From the NCBI RefSeq assembly GCF_020297485.1, contig NZ_JAIWZC010000001.1, positions 4,154,001-4,218,000 on the forward strand: a stretch of DNA of 64,000 nt, in the 5' to 3' direction. The stretch comes from Enterocloster clostridioformis. Lineage in GTDB: Bacteria; Bacillota; Clostridia; Lachnospirales; Lachnospiraceae. Below, one piece after another: positions 1 to 7,779 of this stretch (position 1 is the first letter of the stretch; each line of letters opens with the position of its first letter). A model generated the notes under the pieces. The model did no database searches. It had not been told where the DNA came from and was given only the letters and a program-made list of their open reading frames with translations. The translations under genes and the position numbers were made by a program.

Positions 1-1
1 G

Positions 2-958
2 GAATATATGCGCAGCGGCAGAAGCGGCGTCCTGCTTCCAAGGATATCCCTGGGACTGTGGCAGAATTTTGGACTTGAAAAGAGCCTGGAGGAACAGGAG
101 GCTGTTCTTTTCAGGGCCTTTGATATGGGTATCACCCATTTTGACCTGGCAAACAATTATGGATTTCCGGCAGTGGGCAGTGCAGAGGAAAATTTCGGAT
201 CCGCTCTTCGGGATGGTCTGGGAAGGTACAGGGATGAGCTGTTTATCTCCACAAAGGCGGGATTTGATTTCTGGCCGGGACCGTACGGCAACTGGGGCTC
301 CAGGAAGTACCTTATGGCCAGTCTGGATTCCAGCTTAAAGCGTATGGGACTGGAGTATGTGGATGTGTTTTACCATCACCGTCCTGACCCGGAGACGCCC
401 CTGGAGGAGACCATGGGCGCCCTGTCGGACATCGTGCGCCAGGGAAAGGCCCTGTATGTGGGGATCTCCAATTATCAGGCAGAGGAAGCGGAGGCAGCCA
501 TCCGCATACTGAGGGAAAACAAAACCCCCTGTCTTCTTCACCAGCCGCGGTATAATATGTTCGAGCGCTGGGCGGAGGACGGCCTTCTGGAGCTTCTGGA
601 CCGTGAGGGCGTGGGCTGCATATGCTACAGCCCTCTGGCACAGGGCGCCCTGACAGGAAGATACCTGGATGGGATACCGGAAGGCTCCAGGGCATCAAAG
701 AAAGGTTCCACGATAGGCGGAAGATACCTGACAGAGGACAAGCTGGTTAAAATCAGGGCTCTGGACAGGGTGGCCGGAGAGCGCGGACAGTCCCTGGCCC
801 GGATGGCCCTGGCCTGGGTGCTTCGCAGGAAGGAAGTCACCAGCGTCCTCATAGGGGCCAGCAGCATTGCCCAGTTGGAGGATAATGTAAAGGCTCTTGA
901 CAACCTGGCATTCAGCCGTGAGGAGCTGGCTGAGATAGAAGGCATACTGAAAGGGTGA
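2..958 (+). CDS. Aldo/keto reductase, YghZ-like, 5'-truncated by window edge
   Basis: NAD(P)H-dependent aldo/keto reductase of the YghZ / L-glyceraldehyde-3-phosphate reductase group, which reduces small aldehydes in the cytosol. The first ATG is at 8, but the frame stays open to the window edge and the codons before it read E-Y. The family normally has an N-terminal E-Y-R-R-x-G-R-S-G-like segment, so the real start probably lies outside the window. Visible family features are the catalytic Tyr in DLANNYGF, the Lys in ISTKAGF, the His in YHHRPD, and a C-terminal IGASS cofactor-binding motif. No operon link to the next gene is obvious: the gap is 41 nt and the downstream gene has its own Shine-Dalgarno. 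The exact substrate cannot be told from sequence. Confidence 0.88.
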   Translation, partial: EYMRSGRSGVLLPRISLGLWQNFGLEKSLEEQEAVLFRAFDMGITHFDLANNYGFPAVGSAEENFGSALRDGLGRYRDELFISTKAGFDFWPGPYGNWGSRKYLMASLDSSLKRMGLEYVDVFYHHRPDPETPLEETMGALSDIVRQGKALYVGISNYQAEEAEAAIRILRENKTPCLLHQPRYNMFERWAEDGLLELLDREGVGCICYSPLAQGALTGRYLDGIPEGSRASKKGSTIGGRYLTEDKLVKIRALDRVAGERGQSLARMALAWVLRRKEVTSVLIGASSIAQLEDNVKALDNLAFSREELAEIEGILKG

Positions 959-999
959 CAGGCAGCGGTCAGACCCATATACAGAAATGGAGATATGGC

Positions 1000-1203
1000 A
1001 TGAACGAAAGGTTAAATTATGAAGTTGGGGATATAGTAAAGCTTAAAAAGCCCCACCCCTGCGGCAGCAGCCAGTGGGAAATCCTCAGGGTGGGAGCTGA
1101 TTTCCGGCTCAAATGCATGGGATGCGGACATCAGATCATGATTGCCCGCAGGCTGGTGGAGAAAAATACCAGAGGACTTACCAAGGCAAAAGAGGACTCT
1201 TAG
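1000..1203 (+). CDS. DUF951 family small protein
   Basis: A 67-residue basic protein of the DUF951 family, function unknown. The start at 1000 is chosen because GGAG lies 7 nt upstream; an earlier in-frame ATG at 955 overlaps the previous gene and has no ribosome site. The chain has the family's VGDIVKLKKPHPCG segment near the N-terminus, then a C-x-x-C pair (KCMGCGHQ) followed by an Arg-rich patch (IMIARRLVEK). This is compatible with a small nucleic-acid- or metal-binding fold, though that is inference. It sits directly upstream of rpsF, whose own promoter lies in the following gap. Confidence 0.85.
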   Translation: MNERLNYEVGDIVKLKKPHPCGSSQWEILRVGADFRLKCMGCGHQIMIARRLVEKNTRGLTKAKEDS

Positions 1204-1266
1204 GCGGCTGCCCCGGAAGATACCGTGAAATCCGTCATGAAAATTGTAAGAAAACAAAAAAATATC

Positions 1267-1295
1267 TTGCATTTGTCCATGAAATTTGTTAAAAT
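1267..1295 (+). promoter_or_regulatory. SigA-type promoter of rpsF-ssb-rpsR
   Basis: TTGCAT (1267-1272) and TAAAAT (1290-1295) are separated by 17 nt. Transcription would start near 1302 and give a leader of about 70 nt before rpsF. Confidence 0.7.
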
Positions 1296-1317
1296 AATAC
1301 TCCGTGACATATTATAT

Positions 1318-1362
1318 CCTTGCTCCTGTTACTGAAAGCAGGGGCCAGAGACCACAAGGAGG
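1318..1362 (+). promoter_or_regulatory. rpsF leader hairpin over the Shine-Dalgarno
   Basis: Two stacked helices can form. CCTTG (1318-1322) pairs with CAAGG (1355-1359), and CTCCTG (1323-1328) pairs with CAGGGG (1339-1344, one G-U pair). The outer helix uses bases of the AAGGAGG ribosome site (1356-1362), so folding would hide it. This position and shape suit autoregulation by the S6:S18 complex, known for rpsF leaders in many bacteria. The match to that exact motif is not proven here. Confidence 0.45.
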
Positions 1363-1371
1363 TAAAGCAAG

Positions 1372-1659
1372 ATGAACAAGTATGAATTAACCGTTGTTCT
1401 GAATGTGAAGCTGGAAGACGAGCAGCGTGCAGCAGCAATCGAAAAGGTAAAGGGTTACATCACCCGTTTCGGCGGCACTGTAACAAACGTAGATGAATGG
1501 GGCAAGAAGAGACTTGCTTACGAGATTCAGAAGATGCACGAAGCTTACTACTACTTCATACAGTTCGAGTCTGATTCTGTATGCCCGAATGAAGTAGAAG
1601 CTCACGTTCGTATTATGGAACCAGTAATCAGATACTTATGCGTTAAGGCAGAGGCATAA
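1372..1659 (+). CDS. rpsF: 30S ribosomal protein S6
   Basis: Small-subunit ribosomal protein S6 (95 aa), which binds 16S rRNA as a complex with S18. The N-terminus MNKYELTVVL and the segment WGKKRLAYEI are typical of the family, and the length is normal. A strong AAGGAGG site lies 9 nt before the ATG. It is the first gene of the rpsF-ssb-rpsR operon, an arrangement conserved across Firmicutes. Expression is probably driven by the 1267-1295 promoter and tuned by the leader hairpin. Confidence 0.98.
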   Translation: MNKYELTVVLNVKLEDEQRAAAIEKVKGYITRFGGTVTNVDEWGKKRLAYEIQKMHEAYYYFIQFESDSVCPNEVEAHVRIMEPVIRYLCVKAEA

Positions 1660-1707
1660 GAGATACCCAGACCGCCTATGGCGGGAGAGAAAAGGAAGTG
1701 TGACCGT

Positions 1708-2172
1708 ATGAACAGAGTTATCTTAATGGGAAGATTGACAAGAGACCCGGAAGTCAGATATTCACAGGGAGAGCGTTCCATGGCTATAGCCAGGTACACC
1801 CTTGCGGTGGACAGAAGGGGCCGCAGGAACCAGGACAGTTCCGCGGAGCAGCAGACAGCCGATTTTATCAACTGTGTTGCATTTGACCGCGCCGCCGAGT
1901 TTGCCGAGAAGTATTTCCGTCAGGGAATGCGGGTGCTCGTGTCAGGCAGAATCCAGACAGGTAGCTATGTAAATAAAGAAGGTCAGAAAGTATACACCAC
2001 CGAGGTCATTTTGGATGACCAGGAATTCGCAGACAGTAAGGGTGCGGCGTCTGAAATGGGAGGATATGCCCAGGCAGCTCCGTCTCAGAGACCGGCTCCT
2101 ACCAGTGCGATTGGTGATGGGTTTATGAATATTCCTGATGGAGTGGAGGACGAAGGACTTCCATTTAACTAG
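1708..2172 (+). CDS. ssb: Single-stranded DNA-binding protein
   Basis: SSB (154 aa) coats single-stranded DNA in replication and repair. The OB fold covers about residues 1-105 (MNRVILMGRLTRDPEVRY at the start, FINCVAFDRAAEFAEKY in the middle). A flexible Gln/Pro-rich linker and a short acidic tail ending in DEGLPFN follow; the tail is the docking peptide for partner proteins, here with an extra Asn after the usual final Phe. The start at 1708 is preferred over the in-frame ATG at 1678 because AGGAAG precedes it and the protein then begins exactly as other SSBs do. It lies between rpsF and rpsR. Confidence 0.97.
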   Translation: MNRVILMGRLTRDPEVRYSQGERSMAIARYTLAVDRRGRRNQDSSAEQQTADFINCVAFDRAAEFAEKYFRQGMRVLVSGRIQTGSYVNKEGQKVYTTEVILDDQEFADSKGAASEMGGYAQAAPSQRPAPTSAIGDGFMNIPDGVEDEGLPFN

Positions 2173-2208
2173 GATGTTCATGGTTAATAATAAAGGAGGA
2201 CAACACCA

Positions 2209-2478
2209 ATGGCATTTAATAAAACAGATAGACCAGATGGCGCTAAGATGAGAAGACCAGGCGGAATACGCAGAAGAAAAAAAGTTTGTGTATTCTGTGG
2301 AGATAAGAACGGAACCATCGATTACAAGGATGTTAACAAGTTAAAGAGATACGTATCCGAGAGAGGAAAAATCCTTCCCCGCCGTATCACAGGCAACTGT
2401 GCAAAGCACCAGAGAGCCCTGACCGTAGCTATCAAGCGCGCACGTCACATTGCTCTGATGCCGTATACCTGTGATTAA
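2209..2478 (+). CDS. rpsR: 30S ribosomal protein S18
   Basis: Ribosomal protein S18 (89 aa), partner of S6 in the central platform of the 30S subunit. The segment [18 protein letters not shown] carries a C-x-x-C pair, and the C-terminal half is rich in Arg and Lys ([18 protein letters not shown] region, here [17 protein letters not shown]). AAAGGAGG precedes the start. It is the last gene of the rpsF-ssb-rpsR operon, and a clear terminator follows 37 nt after the stop. Confidence 0.98.
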   Translation: MAFNKTDRPDGAKMRRPGGIRRRKKVCVFCGDKNGTIDYKDVNKLKRYVSERGKILPRRITGNCAKHQRALTVAIKRARHIALMPYTCD

Positions 2479-2514
2479 TTCTTAGTTTAGCAGGGATTGA
2501 TGGGTAAAAAGATT

Positions 2515-2551
2515 ACGGGATTCCATATATGAAGTATGGAGTCCCGTTTTT
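2515..2551 (+). terminator. Terminator of rpsF-ssb-rpsR
   Basis: A 13-bp stem (2515-2527 with 2535-2547, one G-U pair), a 7-nt loop and a run of five T. A canonical intrinsic terminator. Confidence 0.9.
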
Positions 2552-2576
2552 GTGTTCCTGTTTTTCCCTGCGCTTA

Positions 2577-2690
2577 ATCCCCGCAGCCCCCTCCTTTGAC
2601 CTTCAGCAGCCTGGCCTTGCCCATGATGAAGATGGTAGCGCCGCCAATCCGTTCCGTACCCATCAGGCATTTACCACAATGCGGAATGAA
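2577..2690 (-). pseudogene. Possible gene remnant with a Cys-rich C-terminus
   Basis: On the minus strand a 38-codon stretch runs open from a TGA at 2691-2693 to a TAA at 2574-2576. It contains HCGKCLMG, then ERIGGATIFIMGKARLLK, and ends VKGGGCGD. The Cys pair, the hydrophobic strand and the Gly-rich end look protein-like rather than random, and only one internal ATG (2664-2666) is available. It may be the surviving 3' end of a lost gene or a very small protein. I do not recognise the family. The rest of the gap from 2479 to 2961 holds the rpsR terminator and the promoter of the next operon. Confidence 0.3.
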
Positions 2691-2780
2691 TCAAAAGGGA
2701 AATTAGGAGTGTAGAATATCTTTCTATAACAGTTTGGTGTAAATTTCCACTTTATTTTAAAAGCCGGGGGGCCAGAGCTA

Positions 2781-2809
2781 TTGACATTTATTGCGTGTAA
2801 TGATATAAA
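2781..2809 (+). promoter_or_regulatory. SigA-type promoter of the first peptide ABC operon
   Basis: A consensus TTGACA (2781-2786) and TATAAA (2804-2809) are 17 nt apart. The leader to the ATG at 2962 would be about 145 nt. Confidence 0.75.
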
Positions 2810-2961
2810 TAAAACCATACTAATTTGCTATGAATAGTGTGGTTTTGTTGCGCGGCACAGCGTTTTGCAGAAACGGAGGTCATGTTGTCGGTATTGACGG
2901 TATGCGGTGCCAGCGTCCGGAGCGCGTATACGGGTGCTCCGGGGATTTAAGGAGGAGGCTT

Positions 2962-4647
2962 ATGAAACATACAAAAGGAACAGCGGGGAGAATGGCAGGC
3001 AGATGTCTTGCCCTGGTTTTATCTGCGGTCATGGTCCTGTCAGCGGCGGGATGCGGGGGCAAAGGCGGCAGCCGGCCGTCGGGCCAGACGGAATCAGGAC
3101 AGACGGGATTGGGACAGACCCAGGCAGCGGCCTCTGACAGCGGAAAAATCGTCAATATTGGTGTGACCAGCTCTCTCAATACGCTGAACCCCCTGCTGAT
3201 GGACGGCGTGGAGATGAATAAATATGCCACAGGTCTCATGTTCCTGCCGTTGGTGGAACTGGACCAGAATATGGAGTTTGAAGGAATGCTGGCAGATTCC
3301 GTGTCAGCGGAGGACGAGAGGAATTTTCTGGTGCATATTGATGATAAGGCGGTCTGGTCCGACGGAACTCCGGTTACCGCGGATGACGTGGTGTACACGG
3401 CCCTCAGGCTTTGCAGCCCGGTTATCGGAAACCCGGCCATGATGTACTATGTATTTGAAGGCGTGGGCGACGACGGGTTTGTGGAAGAGGGAGCCGACCA
3501 TGTGGAAGGCATTGCCAGGGTGGATGACAAGACCGTGCGTTTTACCACCAAGGCTCCCATGTCACTCATAACCTTTAACAGCTCCTATGCCCGCTATCTC
3601 ATGCCCCTTCCAAAGCATGTGATTGGTGATATCGGCGAGAAGGCGCTGGCATCAGACCCGTGGTTCAGCCATCCGGACGTGGTGAGCGGTCCCTATAAGG
3701 TGACTGAGTTTGACCGGGACCATTATGTGTCTTATGAGGCCAACAAAGACTACTGGAAGGGCGCTCCGGTGATTGAGCGTCTCAACATAAAAATTGTGGA
3801 AGGAAGCCAGCTCTATGCCGGGCTTAAGTCCGGGGAAATTGACATTACCCAGAACACCATGAGCACCATTCCCCTGGAGGACTATGAGAGTGTGGCGGCG
3901 CTGGAGAACGTGGAGGTTTCCTACGGGGCTCCCATCACCAACCAGTCCGTATTCATCAATACAGCCAGAATCACCGACGCAAAGGTGCGCCAGGCCATGT
4001 TGTACGCGGTGGACCGCAGCCAGCTCCTGGAGCAGCTCTTAAAGGGCAACGGAGAAGTGGCGGACGGATTTCTGTCATCGGCCAGCCCGTATTTTGACAG
4101 TTCCCTGGTGCCTGTTTCCTATGATCCGGAAAAGGCAAAGAGCCTGCTGGCGGAGAGCGGATGGGACCAGAGCAAAAGCATACGTTTCTGCATTGACTCA
4201 GGCGACAGCACCTTTGTGAACGCGGCTTCTGTTATAGCAGCCCAGTGGGCAGCGGTGGGCATTAAGGCAGATATCCAGACCATGGACATCAATACGCTGA
4301 TGAGCACTGCCTCCAGCGGTGATTTTGATGTGCTGGCCGTACAGTATACCTATCCGCCGGTGGATCCTTATGCGGACATAGCCTGGCTTTTAGGCGGCGA
4401 GGGCAGCTGGACCGGCTATACCAGGCCGGAGGTGGAGGAGGCATTGTCAAATGTGGCCCTGACAAATGACAAGGATAAGCTGAAGGAGCTGTATGGGATC
4501 GTGGACCGGAAAGTCCAGGAGGATGTGCCCATGTTTTCCGCCTACATTATCAGGACCATGGCGGCGGCCAATAAACGCCTGACAGGGGTTAAGCCCAGCG
4601 TCTATGGCTTCCTCAATCATGTGGAGCAGTGGGATGTGACCCAATAG
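2962..4647 (+). CDS. Peptide ABC transporter substrate-binding lipoprotein
   Basis: Extracellular solute-binding protein of family 5 (Opp/Dpp/Nik type, 561 aa), which captures peptides or similar solutes at the outer face of the membrane. The start at 2962 is set by AAGGAGGAGG just upstream; the frame is open back to 2830 but that stretch has no ribosome site. A signal peptide ends in the lipobox LSAAGC, so the mature protein is lipid-anchored. A Gly/Gln-rich linker precedes the binding domain, which has the family segment WSDGTPVTADDVVYT and the later DYWKGAPVIERL. It is the first gene of a five-gene operon, and a hairpin separates it from the ATPase genes. Confidence 0.93.
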   Translation: MKHTKGTAGRMAGRCLALVLSAVMVLSAAGCGGKGGSRPSGQTESGQTGLGQTQAAASDSGKIVNIGVTSSLNTLNPLLMDGVEMNKYATGLMFLPLVELDQNMEFEGMLADSVSAEDERNFLVHIDDKAVWSDGTPVTADDVVYTALRLCSPVIGNPAMMYYVFEGVGDDGFVEEGADHVEGIARVDDKTVRFTTKAPMSLITFNSSYARYLMPLPKHVIGDIGEKALASDPWFSHPDVVSGPYKVTEFDRDHYVSYEANKDYWKGAPVIERLNIKIVEGSQLYAGLKSGEIDITQNTMSTIPLEDYESVAALENVEVSYGAPITNQSVFINTARITDAKVRQAMLYAVDRSQLLEQLLKGNGEVADGFLSSASPYFDSSLVPVSYDPEKAKSLLAESGWDQSKSIRFCIDSGDSTFVNAASVIAAQWAAVGIKADIQTMDINTLMSTASSGDFDVLAVQYTYPPVDPYADIAWLLGGEGSWTGYTRPEVEEALSNVALTNDKDKLKELYGIVDRKVQEDVPMFSAYIIRTMAAANKRLTGVKPSVYGFLNHVEQWDVTQ

Positions 4648-4712
4648 AATTTATCCCGATAGAATGTGTCACATTGGAAGGCATCCCGGCAGGACAACCC
4701 CATAATTGGAAA

Positions 4713-4760
4713 GAATGAACGGATTCCCGGAGGGCATATGCTCTCTGGGTATCTTCATTC
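4713..4760 (+). repeat. Hairpin between SBP and ATPase genes
   Basis: A near-perfect 24-nt palindrome (4726-4749, two G-U pairs) lies inside an outer pair GAATGAA (4713-4719) with TTCATTC (4754-4760). No T-run follows. It probably protects or limits the transcript between the binding protein and the rest of the operon rather than ending it. Confidence 0.55.
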
Positions 4761-4801
4761 ATGGGAAATCCGCCATTAATATCAAGAAATGAGGAAACAG
4801 T

Positions 4802-5782
4802 ATGTCACATATCCTTGAAGTCACGAATCTGGAAGTTGAATTTTCTGGTGACGGGGGGAAGAATATAAGTGTGGACCACGTGGGATTCCATGTGGATTCG
4901 GGGGAGATAGTCTGTATAGTAGGGGAGTCGGGCTGCGGCAAAAGCGTTACCTCCCTGTCTGTTATGGGGCTTTTAGGCAAAGGGGGGAAGGTGACTGACG
5001 GCCAGATCCTGTTCGAGGGAAGGGATTTGCTCTCCATGACAGAGAGGGAGTTGGACGGAGTCAGGGGAGACCGCCTGACCATGATATTCCAGGACCCTCT
5101 TACCTCCCTTAACCCTGTATTTACCATCGGGAGCCAGATGACGGAGAGCATCCGCGCCCATATGGGGTTGGGAAAGGAGGAGGCCAGGGAGAGGGCATCG
5201 TCCCTCCTTAAAAGGGTGGGGCTGCCGGACACCCTTTCCGTGATGAAAAAATACCCCCATCTGCTGTCAGGAGGCATGCGCCAGCGTGTCATGATTGCCA
5301 TGGCCCTTTCCTGCAATCCGTCCCTTCTGATTGCCGACGAGCCTACCACGGCTCTGGATGTGACGATTCAGGCCCAAATCATGGACCTGATTCTGGAGCT
5401 TAAGGAGGAGATGGGCATGGCGGTGCTGCTCATCACCCATGACATGGGATTGGTGGCTCAGATGGCTGACCGGGTGCTGGTAATGTATGCGGGACAGCTC
5501 ATAGAGCAGGCCAGGGTGCTGGAGCTGTTTGACCATCCGGCCCATCCCTACACCAGGGCCCTGCTGCGTTCCGTACCCGGTATCAGGGATGAGGAGGACA
5601 GAAGGCTGGAGTCCATAGAGGGAATTGTGCCGGAACACTACGACAGGATTCGGGGATGCCGTTTTGCAAGGAGATGCCCCTTCAGAACAGCAATGTGCAT
5701 GAAGCCGCAGCAGGAGGTGCCTGTAGGGGCTTCCCATATTGTGCGGTGCTGCAGGGCGAAGGAGGTGCCGGCAGATGGCTGA
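4802..5782 (+). CDS. Peptide ABC transporter ATPase, OppD/DppD type
   Basis: Cytoplasmic ATPase that powers the peptide importer (326 aa). Walker A GESGCGKS is near residue 42, the signature LSGGMRQRV near 157, and Walker [13 protein letters not shown] near 177, followed by an H-loop ITHDMG. The C-terminal oligopeptide-transporter extension carries four cysteines (GCRFARRCPF, then C at the TAMC and RCC positions), the pattern that binds an Fe-S cluster in E. coli DppD. The last 8 nt overlap the next ATPase gene (ATGGCTGA), so the two are translationally coupled. The pairing with permeases downstream shows it belongs to the same importer as the lipoprotein upstream. Confidence 0.95.
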   Translation: MSHILEVTNLEVEFSGDGGKNISVDHVGFHVDSGEIVCIVGESGCGKSVTSLSVMGLLGKGGKVTDGQILFEGRDLLSMTERELDGVRGDRLTMIFQDPLTSLNPVFTIGSQMTESIRAHMGLGKEEARERASSLLKRVGLPDTLSVMKKYPHLLSGGMRQRVMIAMALSCNPSLLIADEPTTALDVTIQAQIMDLILELKEEMGMAVLLITHDMGLVAQMADRVLVMYAGQLIEQARVLELFDHPAHPYTRALLRSVPGIRDEEDRRLESIEGIVPEHYDRIRGCRFARRCPFRTAMCMKPQQEVPVGASHIVRCCRAKEVPADG

Positions 5783-6794
5783 TAAATCTCATGTCCCGCT
5801 GCTTTCGGTGGAGGGACTGAAAAAATATTATACGTCAAAATCAGGCATGTTCTCCCATCCCTCCGGTGTGGTGCGGGCTGTGGACGGCGTATCCTTTCAG
5901 CTGTTTGAGGGGGAAACCCTGGGGCTGGTGGGAGAATCCGGCTGCGGCAAATCCACGTTGGGGCGCCAGCTGGTAGGACTGGAGCATCCCACGGGAGGGC
6001 ATGTCATCTATGACGGCAATGACCTGGGCAATATGAGCCAGGCCCAGATGAAGCCCTTCCGCACCCGGCTGCAGATGATATTCCAGGATTCCTATTCATC
6101 CTTAAATCCCAGGAAGCATGTATTTGAGATACTGTCGGAACCCATGCTGTATCACGGACTGGCCAAACGCGGGAACGTATACTCCCACGTGGAAAAGCTG
6201 CTGGACATGGTAGGACTTCCGAAAAACTGTCTGGGAAGATATCCCCATGAATTCTCCGGCGGACAGAGGCAGCGCGTAGGCATTGCCAGAGCACTTTCCC
6301 TAAATCCCAGGCTGCTGGTATGCGATGAACCGGTCAGCGCACTTGATGTGTCCATACAGGCCCAGATATTGAACCTGCTCAGGGATTTGCAGAAGGAGCT
6401 GGGGCTTACCTGTATCTTCATCGGCCACGGCCTGGGAGCTGTGAACTATGTCAGCGACCGGATTGCCGTCATGTACCTGGGAAAGATTGTAGAGATTGCC
6501 GGCCGGAAGGAGCTGTTTGACCATCCCCTTCATCCTTATTCCAGGGCTCTGTTCGAGGCAGTGCCCATAGCTGATCCGCGAAAGCGCAGGAAGCGGTCTG
6601 AGGGAATTGTGGGCGGTGAGACGGCGTCCAATGTGAATACGCCTTCAGGATGTCCCTTCCACCCCAGATGCCCCCACTGCAGGGGAGAGTGTATGAGCGG
6701 GGAAATGGAGCTGAAACCGGCGGCACCCGGAAGCAGCCACCTGACAGCCTGTATCCGGTATAAGGAATTAGAGAAGGAGGTTGAGCAGGCATGA
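5775..6794 (+). CDS. Peptide ABC transporter ATPase, OppF/DppF type
   Basis: Second ATPase of the heterodimer (339 aa). Walker [10 protein letters not shown] is near residue 60, the signature FSGGQRQRVG near 170, and Walker B LLVCDEPVSALD near 192. The H-loop reads IGHGLGAV, where family members usually have SHDL, but the His is kept. A C-terminal Cys cluster (GCPFHPRCPHC) resembles its partner's. The start at 5775 is set by AAGGAGG at 5759-5765. It overlaps the previous gene by 8 nt and the next by 4 nt (ATGA), giving a tightly coupled D-F-B block. Confidence 0.95.
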   Translation: MADKSHVPLLSVEGLKKYYTSKSGMFSHPSGVVRAVDGVSFQLFEGETLGLVGESGCGKSTLGRQLVGLEHPTGGHVIYDGNDLGNMSQAQMKPFRTRLQMIFQDSYSSLNPRKHVFEILSEPMLYHGLAKRGNVYSHVEKLLDMVGLPKNCLGRYPHEFSGGQRQRVGIARALSLNPRLLVCDEPVSALDVSIQAQILNLLRDLQKELGLTCIFIGHGLGAVNYVSDRIAVMYLGKIVEIAGRKELFDHPLHPYSRALFEAVPIADPRKRRKRSEGIVGGETASNVNTPSGCPFHPRCPHCRGECMSGEMELKPAAPGSSHLTACIRYKELEKEVEQA

Positions 6795-7738
6795 CAAAAT
6801 ATATACTGAAGCGTATTCTGATTGCCATTCCCACCCTGCTTGGCATCACCATCATCGATTACGCCATCATGTGTTTTGCGGGCAGCCCCCTGGAAATGCT
6901 TCAGGGAGCCCGCATTTCCCAGGAAGCCATCGCCGCCAAGGAGGCAGCCATGGGATTGGACAAACCTTTCTATATACAGTACTTTATCTGGCTGGGGCAG
7001 CTTCTTTCCGGAAACATGGGGTATTCCGTGAAATCCTACGAGGCGGTCAGCGCCATGATTGGAAGCCATCTGGGACCTACCCTTCTTCTGATGGGGGTGT
7101 CGTTGATTGTAAGCCTTATAATGTCGGTGCCTGCCGGAATCTACAGCGCCATCCATCAGTATTCCAAGGGGGATTACGCCGTGGTGACAGCCTCCTTTTT
7201 CGGAAGCAGCATACCGGGATTTTTCCTGTCCCTGCTGCTGGTGTACCTCTTTACCGTGAACCTGGGCATCCTGCCCTCCGGAGGGATGACTACCCTGGGC
7301 ACTGCGGGCGGCTCGGCGGATGTGGCGGTCCACATGGTAATGCCCGTGCTGGTGCTGTCTGTCTCCATGGCAGGGACCAATATCCGCTATATTCGCAGCG
7401 CCATGCTGGAAATACTCCAGCAGGATTATCTGCGCACAGCCAGGGCCAAGGGAATCGGGAGCAGGAAGGTCATATATAAGCATGCCCTGCGCAATGCCCT
7501 GGTGCCCATTGTGACAGTTATCGGCATGCAGATACCGGCGCTGTTTGGCGGCGCGGTCATTGTGGAGCAGCTGTTTTCCTGGCCCGGACTGGGACTTATG
7601 ACCATGAGCGCCATCCTGAACCGGGATTATCCGGTTATCATGGGCGTCTGCCTGCTTTCCGCCGTGGTGGTGCTGGCAGCCAACCTGGTGACGGATATTC
7701 TGTACGCCATCGTAAATCCGGCTATTCAGTATGACTGA
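6791..7738 (+). CDS. Peptide ABC transporter permease, OppB/DppB type
   Basis: Integral membrane permease (315 aa) with six predicted helices, the first right at the N-terminus (MTKYILKRILIAIPTLLGI). The cytoplasmic EAA-type loop YLRTARAKGIGSRKV near residue 215 contacts the ATPases. The start overlaps the stop of the OppF-type gene by 4 nt, with AAGGAGG upstream. It pairs with the OppC-type permease that follows to form the membrane pore. Confidence 0.95.
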   Translation: MTKYILKRILIAIPTLLGITIIDYAIMCFAGSPLEMLQGARISQEAIAAKEAAMGLDKPFYIQYFIWLGQLLSGNMGYSVKSYEAVSAMIGSHLGPTLLLMGVSLIVSLIMSVPAGIYSAIHQYSKGDYAVVTASFFGSSIPGFFLSLLLVYLFTVNLGILPSGGMTTLGTAGGSADVAVHMVMPVLVLSVSMAGTNIRYIRSAMLEILQQDYLRTARAKGIGSRKVIYKHALRNALVPIVTVIGMQIPALFGGAVIVEQLFSWPGLGLMTMSAILNRDYPVIMGVCLLSAVVVLAANLVTDILYAIVNPAIQYD

Positions 7739-7779
7739 CAGACCGGCGCAAGCACTTGACAGGAGTAAGCATAGATAGA

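Noticed and set aside
2830..2961. N-terminal extension of the first SBP
   Set aside because: It precedes a proper signal peptide and lacks a ribosome site. AAGGAGGAGG and a typical lipoprotein signal begin at 2962.
6536..7483. Long open frame on the minus strand
   Set aside because: It is antisense to the OppF- and OppB-type genes, whose Walker and EAA motifs are clear. It has a His/Gly/Gln-rich composition and no domain, as expected of a shadow frame in GC-rich coding DNA.
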